DNA of 15,851 nt from Methylocapsa sp. (GTDB lineage Bacteria > Pseudomonadota > Alphaproteobacteria > Rhizobiales > Beijerinckiaceae). The position numbers and the translations under genes are program-made. This document shows, one piece after another, positions 1-6,185 of the stretch (positions are counted from its first letter, which is position 1; every line of letters begins with the position of its first letter). The notes under the pieces are model-generated. The model worked only from the letters and a program-made list of their open reading frames with translations. It was not told where the DNA came from and searched no databases. The stretch is taken from positions 1 through 15,851 of the forward strand of contig JAFMSB010000011.1 in NCBI GenBank assembly GCA_017353815.1. The letters are read 5' to 3'.

Positions 1-1
1 G

Positions 2-778
2 CCCTATGTCGCAAGCCGCAAGATCGCCCAAGAGAAGAATCCGTGGAAGACTCTTACCGCTATCGAAAACAAGGTTGAGGTGGAATTTTTGCGCCCCGCG
101 CTGCTCGGCGAAAGCATTTTGCCTTATCGCGTCTTCGGGCCGTTTGAGGCGGTCGTCCCCGTAACGGCCAAAGGCGAAATGGTTAATGCCGAGGGCGCGG
201 CCAATCGCGGTTTCGAAGGCTTGCATGGCTGGATGACCAAGGCGGAGAAGGTTTGGGGCGATAACTCCGAAAGCGGCTCCATGACTTTGATCGGCCGCTG
301 GAATTACCACAATGAATTGGGCGCGCAATTTCCGCTCGCGCCGCTGCGCGTCGTTTATGCGAAAGCGGGCAAGCAGCCCGCCGCGTGTCTTCTAAGACAC
401 TCGACGCATGTGATTGATCACAAGCTTTATTGGGCTTCGCTCCAAACCGAAATCGAAGCCAATTATTTGACAGCGATCCTAAACAGCGAAACGGCTCGCT
501 CAAGAATTGAGGCCCAACAATCAAAAGGCCAATGGGGTGCGCGCGATTTCGACAAGGTGATGTTCAACCTGCCGATCCCGCGCTTCGATGCAAAGAACCG
601 CCTTCACAACGCCATCGCTAATGCCGCGCGCGAGGCCGAGAAGATCGCCGCCGCCGCCGCCCTGCCCCAAAACATCAAATTCCAACGCGCGCGCGGCCTC
701 ATCCGCGCGGCGCTGAAAGATGCGGGCATCGCACAAAAAATCGATGCTCTCGTTGCGCGGCTCCTCGATCGGAAATGA
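2..778 (+). CDS. C-terminal part of a probable N-6 adenine DNA methyltransferase / restriction-modification protein (5' end outside window)
   Basis: The frame is open from the left edge (first complete codon at 2) to a TGA at 776-778, so this is the 3' part of a longer gene; the GTG at 80 is internal and not a real start. About 258 residues are visible. The stretch around NYLTAILNSETARSRIE, then GARDFDK and LPIPRFD, resembles the C-terminal target-recognition region of large type II/IIG-like DNA methylases, which modify and sometimes cleave DNA. The SAM-binding and NPPY catalytic motifs would lie upstream and cannot be seen, so the assignment rests on this tail alone. The end is helical and alanine-rich. 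The same reading frame reopens immediately after the stop (see 779-919). Whether a partner nuclease lies upstream is unknown. Confidence 0.6.
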   Translation, partial: PYVASRKIAQEKNPWKTLTAIENKVEVEFLRPALLGESILPYRVFGPFEAVVPVTAKGEMVNAEGAANRGFEGLHGWMTKAEKVWGDNSESGSMTLIGRWNYHNELGAQFPLAPLRVVYAKAGKQPAACLLRHSTHVIDHKLYWASLQTEIEANYLTAILNSETARSRIEAQQSKGQWGARDFDKVMFNLPIPRFDAKNRLHNAIANAAREAEKIAAAAALPQNIKFQRARGLIRAALKDAGIAQKIDALVARLLDRK

Positions 779-919
779 AAGCCAGAATGTCAGGAGCGAG
801 CCAGGCTCACGCTCGATGAAATCAACCATGTGTCTGCTGTTGCGGACGCGCTTGCCTTCACAATCGCACAGATGGCGCGGATCGACGAGGCTTACCTCGC
901 CGCATTTCCCGCTCAGTAA
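779..919 (+). pseudogene. Coding-looking in-frame continuation after the methylase stop codon
   Basis: Directly after the TGA at 776-778 the same frame stays open for 46 codons to a TAA at 917-919. Its translation reads like real protein, with a segment around LTLDEINHVSAVADALAF and an end at EAYLAAFPAQ. There is no ATG with a ribosome binding site, so it is not a convincing independent gene. It may be the original C-terminus of the methylase cut off by a nonsense mutation, the remnant of another gene, or chance. A sequencing error at the TGA would also explain it. Confidence 0.35.
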
Positions 920-942
920 TATAGATCGTGAATTAAAATCTT

Positions 943-1076
943 GCCCGGCATTGAAGCCCTCACCCTGAGGAACGCGCGAAGCGCGTGTCTCGAAGGGGCG
1001 AGGGCGCCTGACGCTACTGGCGCATCCTTCGAGAGGGCCGCTGCGCAGCCTCCTCAGGATGAGGCCGGGCTTTTTT
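943..1076. repeat. Large inverted intergenic repeat (Rhizobiales-type palindrome), terminator-like
   Basis: Two arms in opposite orientation share the same pattern. The left arm (about 956-1007) carries CCTGAGG, then GCGCG, then TCTCGAAGG. The reverse complement of the right arm (about 1018-1063) carries CCTGAGGAGG, GCTGCGCAGC and TCTCGAAGG. The outer boundaries are GCCCGGC (943-949) and GCCGGGC (1064-1070), followed by six T at 1071-1076. Elements of this design are scattered in many copies between genes in Rhizobiales. The outer stem plus T-run could terminate transcription coming from the left. Confidence 0.75.
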
Positions 1077-1119
1077 GCGCGCACATTATTTAAATTCCAC
1101 ACAAACCGGCTTTGGATAA

Positions 1120-1320
1120 CTTTCCGCAAAGCTCGCCTGTGGCAATGCATTGGTGCATTATGCCAGTGATTCGCCATGTTGCGCGGTGGTTCATGGTGTG
1201 TGCCCGTCAACCGTCTATCGCACGATTTTCCCGCAGATGACGTTCTTTTTGCCCAAAGAGGAAAGGGCGCAATTCCGCTTTGAATTCGAGACGGAGATGA
1301 AGCGGCTGCAAAAGGCTTGA
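1120..1320 (+). pseudogene. Possible gene remnant with a coding-looking C-terminal tail
   Basis: A frame open from 1120 (after a TAA at 1117-1119) ends at a TGA at 1318-1320. The last third, reading VYRTIFPQM, then FFLPKEERAQF and EMKRLQKA, looks like a genuine protein end, with charged amphipathic helix character. There is an in-frame ATG at 1237 and a GTG at 1153, but neither has a ribosome binding site. The upstream part is cysteine-rich and less convincing. I do not recognise the family. It lies between two intergenic repeats in a region that looks decayed. Confidence 0.3.
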
Positions 1321-1326
1321 TCAGCG

Positions 1327-1370
1327 CCCTCACCCGGCCTTCGGCCACCCTCTCCCGCAAGGGGAGAGGG
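1327..1370. repeat. Intergenic palindromic repeat with two hairpins
   Basis: This has the common alphaproteobacterial pattern CCCTCACCC followed by GGCC-TTC-GGCC (1336-1346) and CCCTCTCCC-GCAAG-GGGAGAGGG (1348-1356 paired with 1362-1370, a perfect 9-bp stem). Such elements are dispersed in many copies in Rhizobiales genomes. It ends 26 bases before the cupin ATG, so its hairpin would lie in that gene's 5' leader if transcription starts upstream of it. Confidence 0.75.
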
Positions 1371-1396
1371 CAAAAATCTTGCCATGTTTGCTTCTC

Positions 1397-1735
1397 ATGC
1401 AGCTTTCATTCGGCAATCTTTTTGAGGCGGTGGAAAGCAACGAAGCCCAAGAAAGCGTCACGCGCCTTATCGATATGCCGCGTCTCAAGATCGAGCGCAT
1501 CGTCTCTTTGGGACAAAAAAGCCCGCCGGGATTTTGGTATGATCAGCCCTTCGCCGAATGGGTTGCGGTCTTAGCCGGCTCGGCGGGGCTGCGCTTCGAG
1601 GGAGAGGATGCGATCAAAGTAATATCATCGGGCGGCTATGTCCTCATTCCGGCGCGCGCAAAACACCGCGTGGAGTGGACGGAAAAGGACCGCCCCACCA
1701 TCTGGCTTGCGGTGCATTTCCCCGAAACCGGCTAG
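1397..1735 (+). CDS. Small single-domain cupin protein with a degenerate metal site
   Basis: The gene encodes 112 residues. The pattern FWYDQPFAEWVAVLAG (about 46-61), then the glycine turn SSGGYVLIPARAKHRV (77-92), is the two-motif cupin beta-barrel. Function within the cupin superfamily cannot be assigned. Most metal-binding cupins have HxH...E in motif 1; here Tyr48 and Gln50 stand at the two histidine positions, while Glu54 and the motif-2 His90 remain, so metal binding may be altered or lost. The ATG at 1397 is chosen; a TTG at 1379 in the same frame would add six residues. Neither has a clear ribosome binding site, which leaves the start uncertain. A palindromic repeat ends just upstream. 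The next gene, dedA-like, starts 97 bases downstream on the same strand. Confidence 0.8.
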   Translation: MQLSFGNLFEAVESNEAQESVTRLIDMPRLKIERIVSLGQKSPPGFWYDQPFAEWVAVLAGSAGLRFEGEDAIKVISSGGYVLIPARAKHRVEWTEKDRPTIWLAVHFPETG

Positions 1736-1832
1736 AGGGGCGGGCGCGCAGGCAAAAGCCACATTTGCGCGCGGCTCAAATTTAGGGTTCACTCCAAATC
1801 GTGCTGCAAGCGCCGAAAAGCTGGGCAAGCCA

Positions 1833-2462
1833 ATGGCCGTGACCGCCGAAATCGAGCATCTTTTTGGGAATCTCGCGCCCTACATCCATAGCTACGGCGC
1901 CGCGGCGGTCGTCGTCATTCTGACGTTTGAGTCGATCGGGGCGCCGCTACCTGGCGAATCATTGCTCATCTTCGCGTCGGTGCTCGCCGCGCGCGGCGAA
2001 ATATCGCTTCCCGTCCTCATGCTCGCGTCTTGGGCGGGCTCGGTGTTGGGCGATAATATTGGCTATCTTCTCGGCTGGCGTTTTGGCCGCGGCCTCATCC
2101 TGCGCTACGGAGCAAGGTTTGGCATCAACCAGGAGCGCATGGGCAAGGTCGAAGCAGTGTTTGCACGCTATGGCGCTTTTACCGTTGCTTTCGCGCGGTT
2201 CGTCAACGTGCTCCGCCAGCTGAACGGCGTCGTGGCAGGCATCTTGCGCATGGATTGGAGGCACTTTGTCTTCTTCAATGCGCTTGGCGGCGCGCTTTGG
2301 GTTACGGTCTGGTCGCTCGCAGGCTATTATCTTGGCAAGCACGTCATGAACCTCGGGGCGGCTGCGCATACACTCGAGCATGGCGGCGCGCTTGTGGGCG
2401 TCGCCGTGCTGGCACTCGTGCTTATCTACGCCGCCGCATCGCGAGGCCACAACAAGGGCTGA
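1833..2462 (+). CDS. DedA family inner-membrane protein
   Basis: This is a 209-residue DedA/SNARE-associated (VTT-domain) integral membrane protein. The characteristic run is visible: FESIGAPLPGE (32-42), GSVLGDNIGYLLG (69-81), then RFVNVLRQLNGVVAGILRM (122-140), with the conserved arginines Arg122 and Arg128 and acidic Glu33 and Glu42. Hydrophobic helices lie at about 22-31, 43-53, 60-82, 145-168 and 185-201. DedA proteins are linked to membrane lipid (undecaprenyl-phosphate or phospholipid) flipping and to proton-motive-force homeostasis. The ATG at 1833 matches the usual family length; the same frame is open further upstream but that part has no membrane or domain character. The gene converges on pheA, with 53 bases between the two stop codons. 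Confidence 0.92.
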   Translation: MAVTAEIEHLFGNLAPYIHSYGAAAVVVILTFESIGAPLPGESLLIFASVLAARGEISLPVLMLASWAGSVLGDNIGYLLGWRFGRGLILRYGARFGINQERMGKVEAVFARYGAFTVAFARFVNVLRQLNGVVAGILRMDWRHFVFFNALGGALWVTVWSLAGYYLGKHVMNLGAAAHTLEHGGALVGVAVLALVLIYAAASRGHNKG

Positions 2463-2467
2463 CCATA

Positions 2468-2494
2468 GCTCGCGCCAAAAAGCCCGCCGCGAGC
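2468..2494. terminator. Inverted repeat between convergent dedA-like and pheA genes
   Basis: A perfect 7-bp dyad, GCTCGCG (2468-2474) and CGCGAGC (2488-2494), has a 13-base loop and lies between the two convergent stop codons. The position suits a shared bidirectional terminator. There is no T-run on either side, so intrinsic termination is not certain. Confidence 0.35.
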
Positions 2495-2515
2495 CGCACA
2501 GCGTTGTTGGGTCCC

Positions 2516-3379
2516 TCACCGTGCGCCGTTTCGCCTTTGACTTTCGAGCCGGTAGGGATGAGCCGGATAGACACCGAGGATCTTCAGTTCCTTGCAAAAG
2601 AAGGCAAGCTCTTCCAGCGCGCGCGCAAGACCCGGCTCCTCGGGGTGTGCCTCCACATCGGCCAGAAATTGGGTCGCGATGAACTCGCCTCCGACCATAT
2701 AGCTTTCGAGCTTGGTCATGTTGACCCCGTTTGTGGCGAAGCCGCCGAGCGCCTTGTAAAGGGCGGCCGGCACATTGCGAACCCGGAAAACGAAACTTGT
2801 CACGACACATCCCGGCACGGGCTTCGTCCATTGCGGATCTTTCGCCAGCACGGCAAAGCGCGTCGTGTTGTGCGGCTCGTCCTCAATATCGGCGGCGAGC
2901 ACCTTTAGGCCGTGGATCTCGGCAGCAAGCCGGGTCGCAATCGCCGCACGGCTTGGGTCGGCGCATCCAGCAACCTCGCGCGCCGATCCTGCGGTATCGC
3001 CGGCGACATGTGCCGCAAGCCCATGGGCGCGGATGATCTTGCGGCATTGGCCGAGCGCATGGATATGACTGTAGACGGTGCGGATCTGGTCGAGTCGCGC
3101 CTCTTTTATGCCAAGCAGCTGGAAATGAATGGGCAGAAAATATTCCCCGACAATGAAGAGCCCTGAGGCCGGTAAAAGATGATGGATATCGGCCACCCGC
3201 CCGGCAATCGAGTTTTCGAGCGGGATCATTCCGAGCGCCGCGGTGCCGTCCGTGAGCGCCCCGAGGGCGTCCTCGAACGTCGCGCAGGGTAAGGGCTCCC
3301 AATCCGGATAGACGCCGTTGCAAGCGATATGGGAATTGGCGCCCGGTTCGCCCTGATAAGCGATTTTCTTGGCCGTCAA
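2516..3379 (-). CDS. pheA: Prephenate dehydratase
   Basis: This 287-residue monofunctional prephenate dehydratase converts prephenate to phenylpyruvate in cytosolic phenylalanine synthesis. The N-terminus KKIAYQGEPGANSH (4-17) is typical of alphaproteobacterial PheA. The catalytic motif NTTRF is at 171-175, with the essential Thr-Arg-Phe. An ACT regulatory domain spans about 193-270, with the GVNMTKLESY stretch (218-227) corresponding to the phenylalanine-binding region, so feedback inhibition by phenylalanine is expected. No chorismate mutase domain is present. The best-fitting start is TTG at 3377-3379, because it gives the family N-terminus and no ATG fits; the ribosome binding site is weak. 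It lies 41 bases after the five-helix membrane gene on the same strand and may be co-transcribed with it. Confidence 0.95.
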   Translation of the reverse strand: MTAKKIAYQGEPGANSHIACNGVYPDWEPLPCATFEDALGALTDGTAALGMIPLENSIAGRVADIHHLLPASGLFIVGEYFLPIHFQLLGIKEARLDQIRTVYSHIHALGQCRKIIRAHGLAAHVAGDTAGSAREVAGCADPSRAAIATRLAAEIHGLKVLAADIEDEPHNTTRFAVLAKDPQWTKPVPGCVVTSFVFRVRNVPAALYKALGGFATNGVNMTKLESYMVGGEFIATQFLADVEAHPEEPGLARALEELAFFCKELKILGVYPAHPYRLESQRRNGAR

Positions 3380-3420
3380 CTCGATACCCAGTGCGGATGG
3401 ATTCGTGCGGCTGTCCGCTT

Positions 3421-3960
3421 CTATAAAGACCGGAATGCGAGCGGCACGGAGAAATACACCATGATGACAACCAGGATCGCAATGGCAAAGGCCATCACCA
3501 CCTCGGCGCGGTAGGAGCGGCGGAACAAGAATGCATAGACAAAAATGTTCCAGACATAGATTGGAAACAGCAGAAATGCCTCGAGTTCCCGCACATTGAC
3601 TTCCGGGAGTTCCGAGAAAACAGGCGAGATATAAATGAAAAAGCCAAGCGCCGTCCGGATGAAGATGACAATCGCGCCACCCAGCGCCAGCGCCGACAGC
3701 GTCTGGAGCAAGCGATCCCTATAGCCGGAAAGATAAGCCCATCCCGACGCGACCGCAGAGAGCACAACGGCCGCGCCAATTCCGCTTGCCGCCGCCCTTG
3801 CCGGAGAAAAGGAAGTGCCTTGAAACAGAAAGACCGCCACCGCGAAGGCCGCGAGGCAGATCGCAAGCAACGACCGCGATTTCGGCAGCACGTCCGCGCC
3901 AAGCGTGAAGTTCAATATACCAGCGACCTTCTGGATCGGTGTTGGGAGCGCGAATTTCAT
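3421..3960 (-). CDS. Five-helix inner-membrane protein of unknown function
   Basis: This 179-residue protein has hydrophobic segments at about 30-47, 55-78, 88-112, 127-146 and 154-174, separated by short polar loops such as SGYRDRLLQ (78-86) and FRRSYRAE (146-153). Its arrangement is broadly like Yip1-type or similar small polytopic proteins, but I do not recognise a named family and give no function. The ATG at 3960 is preferred; a TTG at 4020 would add 20 polar residues and has its nearest GGGAGG too far away. The start at 3960 itself lacks a strong ribosome binding site. It is on the same strand as the pmo genes, 159 bases after the secreted protein, and 41 bases before pheA. It could belong to the end of the pmo transcript or form a unit with pheA. 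Confidence 0.85.
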   Translation of the reverse strand: MKFALPTPIQKVAGILNFTLGADVLPKSRSLLAICLAAFAVAVFLFQGTSFSPARAAASGIGAAVVLSAVASGWAYLSGYRDRLLQTLSALALGGAIVIFIRTALGFFIYISPVFSELPEVNVRELEAFLLFPIYVWNIFVYAFLFRRSYRAEVVMAFAIAILVVIMVYFSVPLAFRSL

Positions 3961-4071
3961 GATTTGATACGCTGATTGCTTGAGGCAGAGACTTTTTGCT
4001 GTGCCTATTTTAGCCGCCAAAGTTGATGCCGCCGTTGCCTCCCTCTGGACAAGGCGGGCGGCAGTGCACCC

Positions 4072-4095
4072 GAGCCGGGCCCCTTCACCCGGTTC
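4072..4095. other. Weak hairpin in the spacer before the five-helix gene
   Basis: GAGCCGGG (4072-4079) and CCCGGTTC (4088-4095) pair except at one position, around an 8-base loop. It lies 25 bases past the stop of the secreted pmo-linked gene. No T-run follows in the minus direction, so it is at best a weak candidate for the end of the pmo transcript. Confidence 0.25.
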
Positions 4096-4119
4096 AGAGC
4101 CGAGGCGGCCAGACAGTAA

Positions 4120-4734
4120 TCACGCCGCTTTCTTTGGCGTCTCCTGTTGTTTCAGATAGAAGCGCCACAACCCGAAACCCGCAGCCCCTACGAGCGCAGC
4201 CAAAAGACCCCAGATCGCGAAAGTTTTTCCAACAGGGGTGCCAACCGAGAAGGGAAACTGCGAGACATAGGTCTGGCCGTGGTCATTCTTCACGGTCACG
4301 AGTCCAATGAACTTTCCCTGCTCCGGAAACGTATGTTCGAATGTCAACGTGCCTGTTGGATATTTTTTCGGCGCCGAGTAAAACACCGTTTTCGATTGAA
4401 GGGTTGCCGTGTCGCCGAGTTCCGCTTCCGTCAGATAGGGATAGCCATTCAATGTTGTATGGGTACCCATATCCTTGATGATCCGAATCTCCGTCGTCAT
4501 ATCGCGGAGTTCTTTTTCCTGCATGTCGAGCGCGACGACCATTTGACCGGCATTTGGGATGTCGTCGCAAAATTCTTCCCGGGAAAGCTGCGGCTGATAG
4601 CCTGTGAAATACATGATATCCGGGCCTATCTTCATGATGCATTTGTTGCCCTGCACCGAGACGCCGCCATGCGCAAAAGCGGCCGATGTACCTAAAACCA
4701 TGGCGAAAAGCCAGGCTGCACTTGCGCGTATCAT
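4120..4734 (-). CDS. Exported, C-terminally membrane-anchored protein encoded directly after pmoB; putative copper/assembly partner, function unknown
   Basis: The protein is 204 residues long. A signal peptide (1-21, ending SAAFA) should be cleaved before HGG, giving a mature N-terminal histidine (His22). A periplasmic domain of about 150 residues follows, then one membrane helix at about 171-194 and a short lysine-rich cytoplasmic tail. Visible features are Cys32 and Cys56 (possible disulfide or metal pair), the segments MYFTGYQPQLSREEFCDDIP and TGTLTFEHTFPEQGKFIG, and His92, His134 and His152. The family resembles, from memory, uncharacterised exported proteins of nitrifiers and methanotrophs. 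The topology matches PmoD/AmoD, but I do not see their copper-site pattern and do not name it so. A GGGAGG ribosome site lies 10 bases before the ATG. It follows pmoB by 98 bases, with a strong hairpin between. A copper-related role is inferred from context and the mature N-terminus only. Confidence 0.9.
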   Translation of the reverse strand: MIRASAAWLFAMVLGTSAAFAHGGVSVQGNKCIMKIGPDIMYFTGYQPQLSREEFCDDIPNAGQMVVALDMQEKELRDMTTEIRIIKDMGTHTTLNGYPYLTEAELGDTATLQSKTVFYSAPKKYPTGTLTFEHTFPEQGKFIGLVTVKNDHGQTYVSQFPFSVGTPVGKTFAIWGLLAALVGAAGFGLWRFYLKQQETPKKAA

Positions 4735-4760
4735 GACAGGATTACCTCCCTAAATGAATT

Positions 4761-4790
4761 CCCCCGCCGGGGCCTGGGCTCCAGCGGGGG
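4761..4790. other. Strong stem-loop between pmoB and the downstream exported-protein gene
   Basis: CCCCCGCCGG (4761-4770) pairs with CCAGCGGGGG (4781-4790), a 10-bp stem with a single G.U-type position and a 10-base loop. It lies 42 bases past the pmoB stop and upstream of the next ribosome binding site. In the minus direction no T-run follows, so it looks more like an mRNA 3'-end stabiliser or partial attenuator after pmoCAB than a full terminator. Confidence 0.7.
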
Positions 4791-4832
4791 AAGCATCACA
4801 TTATATTGACCTTCTGTTGCCGTTCCGATGGC

Positions 4833-6110
4833 TCAGACGGGAAGGAAGGACGGGATGACAGCGCCGCTGAGCTCCACCATATACCGTTCACCGCTCGGGG
4901 AGAAGAAGAACAGCATACCTGCGAAGGAGCTATCGACGTCATACGCCAGACCCGAGAGGCGCTCGGTATCCCACCTTGCGTCCTGGATGGTTATGGTCAC
5001 ATCCCTCGTCTCGCCCGGCTGGATCGGAGACGGATCGCTGAGCGACAAGCCTCTTTCTGCCAGCAGATAGTCCGGGTAATCCACCTTGGAGGTGTAGACG
5101 TCCGGATTCAGGAAGCGCAAGCCAGCGGTGATGAACTCGCCCACCCGCAGCGGCTCTTTGCCGCTGTTGGTGATCTTTAAGTTTGCCGTGAGCTCGCGGC
5201 CCGGCACCTTGTAGGTCCCGCCAAGGAATTTAATCTGGACCGGGGATGCCGGCTCGTCGATCGCCGGGATGTTCCGGAAATCACCAGCCTGCAGCGGGAT
5301 GGTGTTCGGATAATTGCTGGCCGCAATCGAATAGCCGATGATTACGACGAGCAGTGTTGCACCAAGCGTGACTGCCCCCACCAAGCGTTCTTGAGGCGTG
5401 ATGACCTCTTCCTCCTTGCCGGAAGCCACCCACATGAACCGGCCAAGCAGACCGCGGCGTGTGAACCAGTACCAAATCCACGCAGCCGCCACGATCATCC
5501 AGAAGGCATGCCAGAGATAGATGCTGGTGATGCCATAGGTCTCGAGGTTGATCGTCGAGCCGTTCAGCAACTTCACGGGATCCGTGAAGTCAGCAAAGTT
5601 GCCCTTGATGTCGATATATTGACCCGGGCCAGGGATCGGGCCGCCGGTCTCGACACTCAGCTGAACATGCGTGTGCCAATGCCCTGGACGGCGCGCCCTG
5701 AGCAGCATGCGGAACTCATAGGTCTTGCCGACTTTGAGCTCCATCGAACGGGGTGTGAACTGACCGCCCACCCAGACGCCAATGCGGTTTGCCATGGCGC
5801 CGGGCTGTCCGACGTTGACGAAGCACCGCTCGGGAACACGAATAGACGCCGGCCAAGCGTTCATGATGTGAAGCTTGCCGGTGATCTCATATTCCTCGTT
5901 GACGTTGACCTGCGTCTTCGACCACTTGAGATCATACCATCCCAAAGTCCGCATGCGGAGGAAAGCCGCCTGCGACTTCTCGCCATGGGCATCGGCCGGT
6001 CCGGCGGACGCCATGGTAAGGGCGAGTCCAGCAGCCAGGGCGAGAGCCCAGAGCCTCCCCGCATGGCGCGTTACCAGCCGCGCCAGCTCAGTCAATATTC
6101 TTGTTTTCAT
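4833..6110 (-). CDS. pmoB: Particulate methane monooxygenase subunit B
   Basis: PmoB (425 residues) is the largely periplasmic, copper-binding subunit of the membrane enzyme that oxidises methane to methanol. The signal peptide ends at Ala41, leaving His42 as mature N-terminus (His33 in Methylococcus capsulatus). The other CuB ligands are His146 and His148 in WHTH. Two cupredoxin-like domains flank two membrane helices at about 197-216 and 243-264. At the bis-His site, position 57 (Methylococcus His48) is Gly, while His81 (His72) is kept. The numbering offset of nine holds at all these sites without gaps. The ATG at 6110 is chosen because GGGAGAG lies 8 bases upstream; an in-frame GTG at 6134 would bury that site. 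It sits 75 bases after pmoA and ends in the typical FFF...IPSF tail. Confidence 0.98.
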   Translation of the reverse strand: MKTRILTELARLVTRHAGRLWALALAAGLALTMASAGPADAHGEKSQAAFLRMRTLGWYDLKWSKTQVNVNEEYEITGKLHIMNAWPASIRVPERCFVNVGQPGAMANRIGVWVGGQFTPRSMELKVGKTYEFRMLLRARRPGHWHTHVQLSVETGGPIPGPGQYIDIKGNFADFTDPVKLLNGSTINLETYGITSIYLWHAFWMIVAAAWIWYWFTRRGLLGRFMWVASGKEEEVITPQERLVGAVTLGATLLVVIIGYSIAASNYPNTIPLQAGDFRNIPAIDEPASPVQIKFLGGTYKVPGRELTANLKITNSGKEPLRVGEFITAGLRFLNPDVYTSKVDYPDYLLAERGLSLSDPSPIQPGETRDVTITIQDARWDTERLSGLAYDVDSSFAGMLFFFSPSGERYMVELSGAVIPSFLPV

Positions 6111-6126
6111 TGCGTTTACTCTCCCA

Positions 6127-6141
6127 CACGGCACAGCCGTG
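6127..6141. other. Hairpin just upstream of the pmoB ribosome binding site
   Basis: CACGGC (6127-6132) and GCCGTG (6136-6141) form a perfect 6-bp stem with a 3-base loop. The stem ends next to the GGGAGAG ribosome binding site of pmoB (about 6119-6125), so it could modulate translation or protect the 5' end of a processed pmoB message. Confidence 0.5.
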
Positions 6142-6160
6142 GTTGTCTCGGATTACCCCT

Positions 6161-6177
6161 CAGTCCCTTCGGAACTG
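6161..6177. other. Second hairpin in the pmoA-pmoB spacer
   Basis: CAGTCCC (6161-6167) pairs with GGAACTG (6171-6177) with one G.U-type position and a 3-base loop. It lies immediately downstream of the pmoA stop codon on the transcript. Confidence 0.45.
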
Positions 6178-6185
6178 TGCGGCGC

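Noticed and set aside
521..1360. 279-codon open frame on the - strand
   Set aside because: It runs through the methylase end and through palindromic repeats; no domain-like sequence.
4120..4734. Naming the exported protein PmoD
   Set aside because: The topology is similar, but I could not see the PmoD copper-site residue pattern, so the name would be unsupported.
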